Part shown: in pieces, positions 9,262-17,912 of the stretch
Layout of the letters: every line of letters begins with the position of its first letter
Numbering within the stretch: the first letter of the stretch is position 1
Source of the DNA: an uncultured Oscillospiraceae bacterium
GTDB lineage: Bacteria; Bacillota; Clostridia; Oscillospirales; Acutalibacteraceae
Direction of reading: 5' to 3'
NCBI GenBank assembly: GCA_900552115.1
Contig: URYP01000013.1
Location: forward strand, 1 to 32,471
DNA length: 32,471 nucleotides
Translations under genes and position numbers: made by a program
The notes under the pieces: generated by a model
What the model saw: the letters and a program-made list of their open reading frames with translations, nothing else
Told to the model about the DNA's origin: nothing
Databases searched by the model: none

Positions 9262-10683
9262 ATGTCAGCTAGCCAGGAAAAATTGATATACAGAAGTCTG
9301 GCCACTCAAATTCAACTGGGATTCTTTGACGATGGAGAACGCTTCCCTTCCGCGCAGGAAATCGCTATGAGGCATCGAGTTTCCTACTGCCCGGCCCAGC
9401 GAGCCCTCAAAGCGCTTGAGAAAGATGGACTTATAAAGCTTTGCCGTGGAAGACAGACGACCATTTTGTCCAAACCCTATGAAAACTATTTGGCAAGTCC
9501 CTTGTTTACGGAACGCCTTACGGCATTGGCTGATCTTAACAAAAGTCTGGAAATGATCTCGCCGTCCCTTTGCAGCCAGGCGATTGCCCATATTGATCTT
9601 AACCAGCTTTCGGATCCACCCGATGTTGAGCATCCGATGAAATGGCTCCACTGGTTCCTCAGTCGATCTTTGCAGGAGTTGGGCAGCCGAACAGTCATGA
9701 GCCTTTATTATGACATCGGGGAATTTGTGGAAAGTGCGTACGCGGATATCCTTTATACGGAGTATGGAGATTTCAACCAGCTTGTATCCTACTGTGCGCA
9801 ATTGTGGCATAGTCTCCAGCATATGGATCGCATTACTGCCGTACAATGTATGGAAACCATCGGTAAACATTTTTTCTTATCCATGGATATGTATTTTCAG
9901 TCGGCTGTAAACTCTATCGGCGACACTACGCAACGTCCTTTTATCTGGGAGCCGCACAAAGGACGGACGCGATATTGTGATACCATCGCCATTGACCTTG
10001 TCTGTAAAATCAAACAGGGTATGTATCCCATAGGTACGCTTTTACCGGGCAGCGCGGTACTGGCGGATATATATCACGTTTCGGAAATAACCATACGGCG
10101 GACCATTGCTTTACTGAACCGTTTAGGCATAGCAAAAAACATGAACGGTATAGGAACTCGGATTGTATCTTCGGGGACCGAAACCAATTTAATACATCTC
10201 AGGGAACTCATGCTGGACGAGAATTTGCGGACATGTCTGGAGGCGTTACAACTGGTGGCCATTACCTGTGAGCGTGTGGTGCAGTGTACCTTTCCCTATT
10301 TGACCGGAGAATCGTTAGCCGATCTTCACCAGTCCATCTGTTTAAAAGATCCCCTGGCGGCGGTCGTTTCCACAATCAGCGCCAGTTTACAAGCCATTAC
10401 CCGCTGTTGCCCCCTGAAAATGGTGCGGGAGATTTATGAAAAATCAACTCTTTTATTACTTAACGGTAGTATTCTGAGGCTGGATAAAATTTATTGTTGC
10501 TTAATTCCCAACTGGCCTGCATTTTCCCAAGAGCTTTTACAGAGTTTGGAAAAGAATGACGCTGCTTCTTTTGCGCAATCCCTCCGCCGTTTGTTCGTGG
10601 CAAATTTTGTGCAGTTGAAACAGGCTCTCGTCAATGCGAGGATCACCGAAGCAGACGATGTCAAACAGCCGTTATCCATCTAA
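9262..10683 (+). CDS. Regulator with two GntR-type winged helices in one chain
   Basis: A 473-residue protein with an apparent internal duplication. A GntR winged helix at about 5-72 (IQLGFFDDGERFPSAQEIA, then RALKALEKDGLIKL) is followed by a helical region (75-220). A second winged helix at about 230-300 (IKQGMYPIGTLLPGSAVLA, then TIRRTIALLNRLGIAKN) is followed by another helical region to the end. GntR proteins normally have one winged helix, dimerise, and run 220-280 residues, so this may act as a built-in dimer. The C-terminal helical half could be an FCD-like ligand domain, but I see no clear metal-binding motif. I start at ATG 9262 (MSASQEK) because GAGGTG lies just upstream. The frame extends back through the terminator and that part is not coding. 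Its location between two hybrid kinases suggests it is a transcriptional output of, or feeds back on, that block (inference). Confidence 0.8.
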   Translation: MSASQEKLIYRSLATQIQLGFFDDGERFPSAQEIAMRHRVSYCPAQRALKALEKDGLIKLCRGRQTTILSKPYENYLASPLFTERLTALADLNKSLEMISPSLCSQAIAHIDLNQLSDPPDVEHPMKWLHWFLSRSLQELGSRTVMSLYYDIGEFVESAYADILYTEYGDFNQLVSYCAQLWHSLQHMDRITAVQCMETIGKHFFLSMDMYFQSAVNSIGDTTQRPFIWEPHKGRTRYCDTIAIDLVCKIKQGMYPIGTLLPGSAVLADIYHVSEITIRRTIALLNRLGIAKNMNGIGTRIVSSGTETNLIHLRELMLDENLRTCLEALQLVAITCERVVQCTFPYLTGESLADLHQSICLKDPLAAVVSTISASLQAITRCCPLKMVREIYEKSTLLLLNGSILRLDKIYCCLIPNWPAFSQELLQSLEKNDAASFAQSLRRLFVANFVQLKQALVNARITEADDVKQPLSI

Positions 10684-10691
10684 AAAAGAGA

Positions 10692-10720
10692 AACCCCCTT
10701 CGCCTTAGGGCGGAGGGGTT
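10692..10720. terminator. Bidirectional terminator between convergent genes
   Basis: A GC-rich hairpin (AACCCCCTTCGCC paired with GGCGGAGGGGTT, one bulged C, loop TTAG) lies 8 bases past the double-GntR stop. TTCTTATTTCTCC follows on the plus strand and TTTCTCTTTTTT on the minus strand. It also serves the hybrid kinase gene that ends at 10774. Confidence 0.8.
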
Positions 10721-10773
10721 CTTATTTCTCCATATATGGATCCGTACATTTGCGCCGGCATGTATCCATTATC

Positions 10774-13176
10774 TTATTTCCAGTATTCTTGCAGAGTGGT
10801 ATACAATATATTCGTATCAATGGGCTTGGAAATGTGAGCATTCATACCCGCATCCAAAGCCGCTGCAACATCCTCTTCAAACGCGTTGGCGGTCATGGCA
10901 ATAATCGGAATCGATTTTGCCTGCGGATGCGCACTGGATCGGATCGCCCTAGCGGCCTCGTATCCATCCATCACTGGCATCTGGATATCCATGAGTATTA
11001 TATCATAGTACCCCTTATCGGCGCCGGCAAAACGCTCCAGCGCCTGACGGCCATCCATTACCGCATCCACCCGTGCGCCTGCCATTTTCAGCAGTTCAGC
11101 AGCAATTTCCAGGTTCAGGTCGTTATCCTCGGCCAACAGGATGCAGCGGCCTGAAAAGTTAAAATGTTCCGCCGGATTTCCAGTTGTATCTGGAATCATT
11201 TTTTGCCCGGTGGCATCCATGAGCGTATTGTAAAGGGATGAGGCAAAAAAGGGTTTGGTGAGAAAACGATTTACGCCCGCTTCCCGGGCGGCCTCTTCAA
11301 TATCGGCGTAGTCATAGGCGGTTATAATAATAATCAGGGTATCCGGCCCGACGATGGAGCGTACCTGTCTGGCGGTTTCAATACCGTTCATATCGGGCAT
11401 TTTCCAGTCTATCAAGCAGACATCATAATCCTCGCCAGCCTCATGTGTCCGGCGGATCTCTTCAATCGTTTCTTGACCGCTTAACACCCATCTGGCCTCT
11501 ATGCCAAATTTGTGCATCAGCAGAGAGGCGTACAAACACGCGTCCCGGTCATTATCGCCTACCAGTACTTTCAATGCGTTCAGCGAAGGAAATTTTGATG
11601 TACCGCAAGGTTTGACCGACCGGAAAGGCAATTCCACTGTAAAAACCGTTCCTTCTCCCAGCTTACTGTTAACCGAGATGGTGCCGCCCAGCAAGGTCAC
11701 CAGGTTTTTTGTAATAGGCATTCCCAGTCCTGTGCCGCCAATCCGGGCTCCTCCGGCAACAGGCTCCTGTTCAAAGGGGAGGTAGAGATGTTCCAGAAAA
11801 TTTTCACTCATGCCCCGCCCGGTATCGCTAACTGTAAAGCGCAGCCTCACGCCGCTCCTTTTGCAGCTGAGCTGTTTAACCTCCAGTCGGACCCGGCCGC
11901 CTTCCGGCGTAAATTTTACCGCATTGGAGAGCAGGTTGAGTAAAATCTGATTCACCCTCATAGAATCCCCAATCAGTTCTTCCTCCAGAACTCCCTGGAT
12001 AGATTCGCTGAACTCCAGCCCCCGTGTCTTCGCCTGCGGATGTATAATGGCCGTAACCGATTCCAAAAGCCGCTGTAAACTAAACGGTTCACTGGTTACC
12101 ATCAGCTTGCCATCCTCAATTTTAGACATATCCAGAATATCGTTAATTAAAGACAGCAGGTGTTTGGAGGAATAACTGATTTTTTCTAAACAATCCTCCA
12201 GGCGGGCCGTATCCCCCATATGCGCCGCAGCAATGGTAGTCATGCCGATGATCGCATTCATTGGCGTGCGGATCTCGTGCGACATGCGCGATAAAAAGTC
12301 GGACTTGGCCCGGTTGGCGTGTTCCGCCGACTGCAGCGCGTCCCGCAGTTGCTGCGCCTGCGCTTCCAGTTTTTTCTGCATCTCCCGCAGGTCTGTGAGA
12401 TCTGTTACATCTATGTAGATTAAAAGATACACCGGATCTCCATTGATCCAATCCACGCAGTCCCCGTTGATCTGCATCCAGGCCACCTGCCCCTCCCGGT
12501 TCTGCAGCTTGGCTAGGAAATGGACATGCTGGCCGGCTTTGACACGCTCCATCTGAGACTGGATGGCCTCCCGGTTACTCTCCACATTCAGCCGCATAAT
12601 TGAATTGCTTATATCACAGCCATCGTTCATGCCGAAAAAGGAGGCAAACTGGTCGTTGGCTTCCAGCAATTGAATATTAAGATTTTCTCGGATTAAAAAT
12701 TTAGCTACAAATCCAGGAATGTTATTGAAAGTGATGGACTGCGTCGTCTGCATGTCAACGAGGTCGTTGATGTCGGTAATCACCGTATAAGCAATCGGGC
12801 GGTCGTCAACCGGATCTTTGGTAAAAATCCCATTCATCCTCACCCATACGTGCCCCCCGCCTTTGATCGGCATCCGGGTAATTACGCTATATCCCGGATG
12901 ATCGTTTTCCAGGGCCTCCATGGTTGCGTTCCGTATCCGTTCCAGTTCATCTTCATAGTGATGGTACCGATAATAGATATCCGGACGATTATGAAAGGTA
13001 TCTACATATTCCTCCTTGGAATAGCGAATCAACTGGTAATAAAAGTCGTTGCTCCATATCATGGTAAAATACTCATCCAGCAGGTGCTTGCTGACGCTGA
13101 CCTGCATTGAACTCATCAGCATGTCATAATCACGGTCCACTATATTCAGCAGCGATTCGCTTTGCTGCTCATCCAT
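10774..13176 (-). CDS. Soluble hybrid sensor histidine kinase with two receivers
   Basis: An 800-residue hybrid kinase without membrane segments. Two PAS-like domains occupy about 1-140 and 150-260, each ending in a typical D-[IV]-[NT]-D-L. A short coiled coil (EMQKKLEAQAQQLRDAL) follows, then HisKA with H300 (MSHEIRTPMN), HATPase (NLLSNAVKFTPEGG, GTGLGM), receiver 1 with D590 (IDWKMPDMNG) and receiver 2 with D730 (MDIQMPVMDG). Receiver 1 begins LKVLVGDND, so one residue of the usual paired acidic pocket is Gly. It may bind Mg2+ poorly. From HisKA onward it is a clear paralogue of the kinase at 6346, including the shared AYDY stretch in receiver 1. The start codon overlaps the stop of the upstream REC/HD-GYP/GGDEF gene by 8 bases, and GGGGAG precedes it. 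The two products are therefore translationally coupled and probably work together. Confidence 0.93.
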   Translation of the reverse strand: MDEQQSESLLNIVDRDYDMLMSSMQVSVSKHLLDEYFTMIWSNDFYYQLIRYSKEEYVDTFHNRPDIYYRYHHYEDELERIRNATMEALENDHPGYSVITRMPIKGGGHVWVRMNGIFTKDPVDDRPIAYTVITDINDLVDMQTTQSITFNNIPGFVAKFLIRENLNIQLLEANDQFASFFGMNDGCDISNSIMRLNVESNREAIQSQMERVKAGQHVHFLAKLQNREGQVAWMQINGDCVDWINGDPVYLLIYIDVTDLTDLREMQKKLEAQAQQLRDALQSAEHANRAKSDFLSRMSHEIRTPMNAIIGMTTIAAAHMGDTARLEDCLEKISYSSKHLLSLINDILDMSKIEDGKLMVTSEPFSLQRLLESVTAIIHPQAKTRGLEFSESIQGVLEEELIGDSMRVNQILLNLLSNAVKFTPEGGRVRLEVKQLSCKRSGVRLRFTVSDTGRGMSENFLEHLYLPFEQEPVAGGARIGGTGLGMPITKNLVTLLGGTISVNSKLGEGTVFTVELPFRSVKPCGTSKFPSLNALKVLVGDNDRDACLYASLLMHKFGIEARWVLSGQETIEEIRRTHEAGEDYDVCLIDWKMPDMNGIETARQVRSIVGPDTLIIIITAYDYADIEEAAREAGVNRFLTKPFFASSLYNTLMDATGQKMIPDTTGNPAEHFNFSGRCILLAEDNDLNLEIAAELLKMAGARVDAVMDGRQALERFAGADKGYYDIILMDIQMPVMDGYEAARAIRSSAHPQAKSIPIIAMTANAFEEDVAAALDAGMNAHISKPIDTNILYTTLQEYWK

Positions 13177-16100
13177 TTAAAGCTCCCCTTTCCAGGACAC
13201 CGCAGGTTTTATAACGCGTGATATCATGACACGCCAAGAGGCAAGCCTCCTGGTCTCCCCAGCGTATCAAGCTTGCATCGGCTAATGACCATATGTCTAA
13301 AACAGGATTATATACTTCCAACGTACGATTTACTAGCAGGCGAATGTCTTTAGCAGGGCATCGTTCACAAGGCGCCTGCCTGTGAAAAAACACCTCATAA
13401 CAGCGTTTGCCCGTGCAGGCATCCGGAACCGTGTTCATTGTTTTCGCGTTGATATACCGCAGTGCGTAGCTGTCCGGGTCAATCACATAAATCCAGGAAT
13501 TCTGATTATCCAAAACCATCCTCAGATTGCGAGCCGCCTCTTCTGCCCGCTCCTGTGCTCTTTTCTTTAAAAGGAAGGTTGACAGGAATTCTGCAATAAA
13601 TGTCAAGGCGTCTATCTGGTTCTGTGTCCACAACCGTTGTATCGAACAGTCGTCGAATCCAACAAAACCAACAAATTTATGCCCGTCCCGAACGGCGCAC
13701 TGCAAAACAGAGCGGATTCCCTGCCGTGAAAGCAGCTCGTATTGCTCCTCTGGGAGAGCAGAAATATCCGGGCAATAAAATATTCCGTTTTCAGTAAAAT
13801 TATCCTGGTAACCGCTTCCCAGGTCTTTGTATAGAACACGCTGCAAATTGTCCTTTTCAGGCTGAACGCCTTCATTGCACCATTCAAACGTATTGCTGCT
13901 ATAAGTGCCGTCCTGCGAATCCTCAAAAATGTAAACCCGGCTCACATTATAGCGCCGGCCAACCATCTCCAGAATTGCATTAACCGTCGATTCCACATTC
14001 CCGGATTCATAAAGCTTCTGAAATGCCTGTGGCACAATGCTGTCGATATTGAAATCTTCCGTATCATCCGACTCTATGCGTGTACCTGCAGCCAAAGCCA
14101 GATCCGGGTTTTGTCCAAAGGTTTTGGCCATCGATGCATCATCATAAACTGCCAGGCTGTCTTTACCATGCAGCTTGGCGTAATACAGCGCCCGGTCAGA
14201 CCGCTCAAATAATGTCTCGAAGGTGGATCCATCCTTCGGGCAGCAGGAGATGCCAATACTGCAGGTCAACTGAGAACCGCGGGATTCACTGGTACAAACA
14301 CCGCGTACGGCTTCAATGGTTTTGTAGGCTTGTTCCTTAAGAAATTTATCATCTGCCTCGCCAGACAAAAATATCAGGAACTCGTCTCCTCCAAAGCGGG
14401 AAACTATTCCTCCCAATCCAAACAAGGTTTTGAGGCGGGATGCCACCTCAGCCAACACAGCATCCCCGTACATGTGCCCCTGCTTATCGTTGATCTGCTT
14501 AAAGTTGTCCAAATCGATGATCAGCATGATAAAGGGATCTGTCTCCATGCGTCGTTCCAACCGGCGCTGTATCTTTTCCCGGGCCGTAGCCTTATTGTAC
14601 AGGCGCGTCAGTACATCCTGTTTCGCCTTATCCGCCAGCTCCTGGATGCGGCGTTTTTCCGCATCAATATCTAAAATAACCCCTACCACTCGTACTGGTT
14701 TTTTGGCACTGTCAAACTGTGTCGTCATACGGACGCGGCACCATAGATACTTGCCATCCGCGTTGGCAATCCGCAATTCAATCTCCCCGTATGAGGCTCC
14801 TGCCTGAATGTCCTGAATAAGCTCCATTAAAGGAGCGATATCTTCAGGGAACAGATGCGATACGGTTTTCATCTTTGAAATAAATTGTTCAGAGAGCGGT
14901 TTATAACCAAACTTTTTCTCCCAATTGGGGGAATACAACACGGTTTCGGTTTCAAGGTCTCCCTCAAACAAAATATCATTAGTCTGATCCTGAATGATTT
15001 GATAACGCTCCATGGTCAACCGCAGTTCTTCCTGTGCCTGCTTAATTTGGGTAATATCGGTTAAAACGGCATTTAAATGCTGTTGACCGTCCGCCCCCTC
15101 CGCCAGCCGGCACTTATCCAACACCCAAACGGAGTGGCCGTCTTTTGTCAGCACCCGGTATTCCAGCTCCTGTGCACTGCCAACGGATAACTGGTCCAGA
15201 AAACGACGGCGCACGGCCATCCGGTCATCTGGATGGATCATTTCTATAAAGCGGTTGCCAAACCGATCGGCAATTTCCTTTTGCCCATATCCGAACAGGG
15301 TGACAAAACCATCGTTTATATAGGTAATGGTAAACCAGCGATCATTCAGGCATTGCATGATTCCTGCCAGTACATCCTGTGTAATGCCGATATCAGCAAC
15401 GGGAGCCTTTGTCGATTCGGACAAGGGAATCTGTTTCCAGATAATCAACGCCTTATGGCACTGAGGCCGGTCGATATCGACGCGCAGAATAGTCGCTTCA
15501 TACCAAATATATTCTCCCGTAGTCCGGTGCAGTACCCGGTAAGAGCGGGATCGCTTGATCAGTCCACGCCGGAAAAAATCCTCTATATAATTATCTATAG
15601 TATCCTGCGCAGCCGGCTTATCGTCTGGATGTACACAGCACTCTGTGAAAACGCGGAAAGATTCCTCAAAAGTACTGCCGGAGCGCAGAGCTTCAAAATC
15701 CTCATTATGCTGATACACCAGATGATAAACACCGCTGTCCATATCCACCTCCATAACGGTGGATTCTGTATACCGCAGCATGGTAAAATATTTCATCTGG
15801 CCAAGCTCCAGCGGATTCTCCGCTCCGGTTTTCGGTGTCAGAACAGATGAGGACATCTGGGCATGATCAGCTTTGGGTATATACCCATCCGCATATTCAA
15901 ACGTTAGATTAAAAAATTGTTCCCGTACATTTTTTAAGCATTCCAACAGTTTAGGAGAAAACAGCCCACATTCACCATTCAGGATCATATTGAGAGCCTG
16001 CTGCGGAGGAAGAGCTTTTTTATAGACCCGGTCCGTAGTCAACGCATCAAAAGCATCCGCAATACCAACGGCCTGCGCATATACGGGTGTATTGTCACCT

Positions 16101-16936
16101 CTGAGGCCTTCCGGATACCCATTTCCGTCCCACCGTTCATGATGGTATCGACAAATGTTAAAAGCGTACCGCAAATATTCCTCATCGCCCATACGGTCGA
16201 GTCCGGATAATATTTCGCAGCCCTTTACCGTATGTGTTTTCATAATTTCAAATTCTTCCGCCGTCAGGCAACCGGGTTTATTGAGGATTGTGTCCGGTAT
16301 GGATATTTTTCCAATATCGTGGAGAGAGGCCGCTTCCGCAATAACCCCTATACTCCGTTCATTTAGTTCATATTCCGGGCAGCAGCGGGCGACATCCTGA
16401 AGCAACACCTTGGTAAACATGCGTATACGCAGAACATGCTGCCCGGTTTCAGCACTACGGTGTTCAATTACAGAGGATAGCGTGTCCATTATAACATCGC
16501 GGGATTCACGCAATTTAATTGCCTGCTCCTCCACCATTTCTTCCAGCTGGGATTTATGCCGGTTCAAATCAATCACATTTTGAACTCTCCGCCGCACTAA
16601 GTAGGGTTCAAAAGGCTTTATAATAATATCGGCCGCGCCCAGGTCAAATGCGCGGACTTCATTTTCCGTCGAGTCTTCTGATGTAATGACAATGACGGGA
16701 ACATTAACCGACAGGCCGTTCTGCGACATCTCCGTCATCACCTGATATCCATCCTTAACCGGCATAATCAAGTCTAGGAGAACAGCGGCCAAGGTTTTGC
16801 GGTACTGACGAATCAGCATTAAAGCCTGTTCCCCGTTTTCCGCCTCGAGCAAATTGTAATCCCGCTCAAACAGTCCGCGCAGGATCGCGCGGTTCATTTC
16901 TACATCGTCCACGATTAACAGGGTGTCCCGCTTCAT
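13169..16936 (-). CDS. REC / HD-GYP / PAS / GGDEF / GAF / PAS c-di-GMP signalling protein
   Basis: A 1255-residue soluble protein that appears able to both make and degrade c-di-GMP. Receiver 1-120 has phospho-site D55 (LLDLIMP) and K107. The HD-GYP phosphodiesterase spans about 140-320, with HD at 206-207 (SLHDIGK), HHE at 265-267 and GNGYP at 271-275. Three PAS domains lie at about 385-510, 525-640 and 645-770. The diguanylate cyclase has GGDEF at 849-853 (RFGGDEF). A GAF-like domain (about 950-1115) and a final PAS with C1179-x10-C1190-x2-C1193 follow. GLGG stands where the RxxD inhibitory site should be, so product feedback is probably absent. AGGAG lies 10 bases before the ATG. The gene heads a two-gene unit with the kinase at 10774, and a TetR gene lies 171 bp upstream. 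The likely logic is that phosphorylation of D55 by a neighbouring hybrid kinase switches c-di-GMP turnover (inference). Confidence 0.92.
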   Translation of the reverse strand: MKRDTLLIVDDVEMNRAILRGLFERDYNLLEAENGEQALMLIRQYRKTLAAVLLDLIMPVKDGYQVMTEMSQNGLSVNVPVIVITSEDSTENEVRAFDLGAADIIIKPFEPYLVRRRVQNVIDLNRHKSQLEEMVEEQAIKLRESRDVIMDTLSSVIEHRSAETGQHVLRIRMFTKVLLQDVARCCPEYELNERSIGVIAEAASLHDIGKISIPDTILNKPGCLTAEEFEIMKTHTVKGCEILSGLDRMGDEEYLRYAFNICRYHHERWDGNGYPEGLRGDNTPVYAQAVGIADAFDALTTDRVYKKALPPQQALNMILNGECGLFSPKLLECLKNVREQFFNLTFEYADGYIPKADHAQMSSSVLTPKTGAENPLELGQMKYFTMLRYTESTVMEVDMDSGVYHLVYQHNEDFEALRSGSTFEESFRVFTECCVHPDDKPAAQDTIDNYIEDFFRRGLIKRSRSYRVLHRTTGEYIWYEATILRVDIDRPQCHKALIIWKQIPLSESTKAPVADIGITQDVLAGIMQCLNDRWFTITYINDGFVTLFGYGQKEIADRFGNRFIEMIHPDDRMAVRRRFLDQLSVGSAQELEYRVLTKDGHSVWVLDKCRLAEGADGQQHLNAVLTDITQIKQAQEELRLTMERYQIIQDQTNDILFEGDLETETVLYSPNWEKKFGYKPLSEQFISKMKTVSHLFPEDIAPLMELIQDIQAGASYGEIELRIANADGKYLWCRVRMTTQFDSAKKPVRVVGVILDIDAEKRRIQELADKAKQDVLTRLYNKATAREKIQRRLERRMETDPFIMLIIDLDNFKQINDKQGHMYGDAVLAEVASRLKTLFGLGGIVSRFGGDEFLIFLSGEADDKFLKEQAYKTIEAVRGVCTSESRGSQLTCSIGISCCPKDGSTFETLFERSDRALYYAKLHGKDSLAVYDDASMAKTFGQNPDLALAAGTRIESDDTEDFNIDSIVPQAFQKLYESGNVESTVNAILEMVGRRYNVSRVYIFEDSQDGTYSSNTFEWCNEGVQPEKDNLQRVLYKDLGSGYQDNFTENGIFYCPDISALPEEQYELLSRQGIRSVLQCAVRDGHKFVGFVGFDDCSIQRLWTQNQIDALTFIAEFLSTFLLKKRAQERAEEAARNLRMVLDNQNSWIYVIDPDSYALRYINAKTMNTVPDACTGKRCYEVFFHRQAPCERCPAKDIRLLVNRTLEVYNPVLDIWSLADASLIRWGDQEACLLACHDITRYKTCGVLERGALNG

Positions 16937-17107
16937 CTGAACGTCACTCCTATCTGTCCATAATTCGCCAACCCATCGGCCACGTTCAGATACTTACGCC
17001 TGTCCCAAATCGCCGCGAAAGAACCAGCCGCACGCCTTTGTACGAAACCAACCCCAAAACGGCAAACTGAAAACGCCATGATAATGCAACCTAAAGCCAT
17101 CAGTATG

Positions 17108-17704
17108 TCAAAGTGACTTCGGCAAATGCTCTATCAGCATATCGATAAATTCATCACGCGCCTTTGTATCGTATATATCCACACCACTGTAAAGCTGGAA
17201 CGCTTTGGGAGCGATCGCGGCCAGCTGGAGTGGCTGAATAATCTGCAACGCTAAAATCCGCAGGGCAATGTCCTGCTTTCTGCCCTTGTAAAAATCGCCT
17301 AGAATAGGCATCAGATAGAGGGGCGCCAGCATATCTCCATTCAGTATCTCCTGAGTCAGAATAAAGCGTGTGCTATTTTCCTGATCTTCCGAAATTAAAA
17401 ACAGTGATTTTAGAACGTGTTTTAACCGGTCTGCCGGCTCCTCATACTTTTCTGCGGCTTTCTCAATTGCATCCTCCATCCGCTGGATTACGGCGCTTTT
17501 AGTCGCATCCAACAGCAACTTCGCCTTTGAACCGAAATGATAGTTAATTGACCCAATACTGACGCCGGCGCGCTGCGCAATACGCCTGACGGTTATTTTT
17601 TCCACTTCCAGTTCTTCCAGCACCAGGTCCATGGCCGTATTGATCAAGCGCTCCCGGACATCCTGGCCGCTGATCGAAGACGTGTCCTTTTCATTATACG
17701 TCAC
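17108..17704 (-). CDS. TetR family transcriptional regulator
   Basis: A 198-residue repressor-type protein. The N-terminal helix-turn-helix is clear (ITVRRIAQRAGVSIGSINYH then FGSK). The C-terminal half is helical and presumably binds a ligand, which cannot be named. I choose the GTG at 17704 because GGAGAGGTG lies about 7 bases upstream and 198 residues is a normal TetR length. The open frame extends 31 codons further, but it would begin inside the -35 box, ahead of the transcription start. An inverted repeat at 17746-17770 covers the start site and suggests autoregulation. The gene sits 171 bp upstream of, and codirectional with, the c-di-GMP gene. Read-through or regulation of that operon is possible. 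Confidence 0.88.
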   Translation of the reverse strand: MTYNEKDTSSISGQDVRERLINTAMDLVLEELEVEKITVRRIAQRAGVSIGSINYHFGSKAKLLLDATKSAVIQRMEDAIEKAAEKYEEPADRLKHVLKSLFLISEDQENSTRFILTQEILNGDMLAPLYLMPILGDFYKGRKQDIALRILALQIIQPLQLAAIAPKAFQLYSGVDIYDTKARDEFIDMLIEHLPKSL

Positions 17705-17745
17705 TGATTTACACCTCTCCACAAACTGACTAGAGCTCTCCTTTA

Positions 17746-17770
17746 CTGAACATGATTTGAACATGTTCAG
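17746..17770. promoter_or_regulatory. Putative TetR operator
   Basis: CTGAACATG and CATGTTCAG form a 9-bp inverted repeat with a 7-base centre. A nested perfect 12-bp palindrome, TGAACATGTTCA, sits within one side. It overlaps the end of the -10 box and the expected start of tetR transcription, the usual place for an autorepressor site. Confidence 0.7.
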
Positions 17771-17797
17771 CATACGCGTAATATAACCGCCTGTCAA
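17769..17797 (-). promoter_or_regulatory. Promoter of the tetR gene
   Basis: On the minus strand TTGACA (17797-17792), 17 bases, TATGCT (17774-17769). The -10 merges into the putative operator. This placement rules out the longer open frame that would start at 17797. Confidence 0.75.
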
Positions 17798-17912
17798 GAC
17801 ACAAGTTTGTTCAGGCGGGCCTCACCCCAGCCGTCCTTTTCCTGTGTAAGCCAGGCGGTTGCCAACCGCTGATAATTCCCCTGTCCGATGAAAACGACTG
17901 CGCATATACCCG

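Noticed and set aside
16937..17107. Separate promoter for the c-di-GMP operon
   Set aside because: A TTGACA overlaps the tetR stop, but the nearest -10 (CATTAT) is 19 bases away. Nothing convincing was found, so read-through from tetR remains possible.
17755..17770. LexA box at GAACATGTTC
   Set aside because: The arms are separated by 2 bases rather than 4, and the site is part of a larger repeat best explained as a TetR operator.
17705..17797. Longer TetR protein starting at TTG 17797
   Set aside because: That TTG is the first part of the -35 box, so it lies upstream of the predicted transcript.
17855..17869. GCGGTT-GCC-AACCGC hairpin after the BvgS-like kinase as a terminator
   Set aside because: The stem is only 6 bp and no T-run follows on the minus strand.
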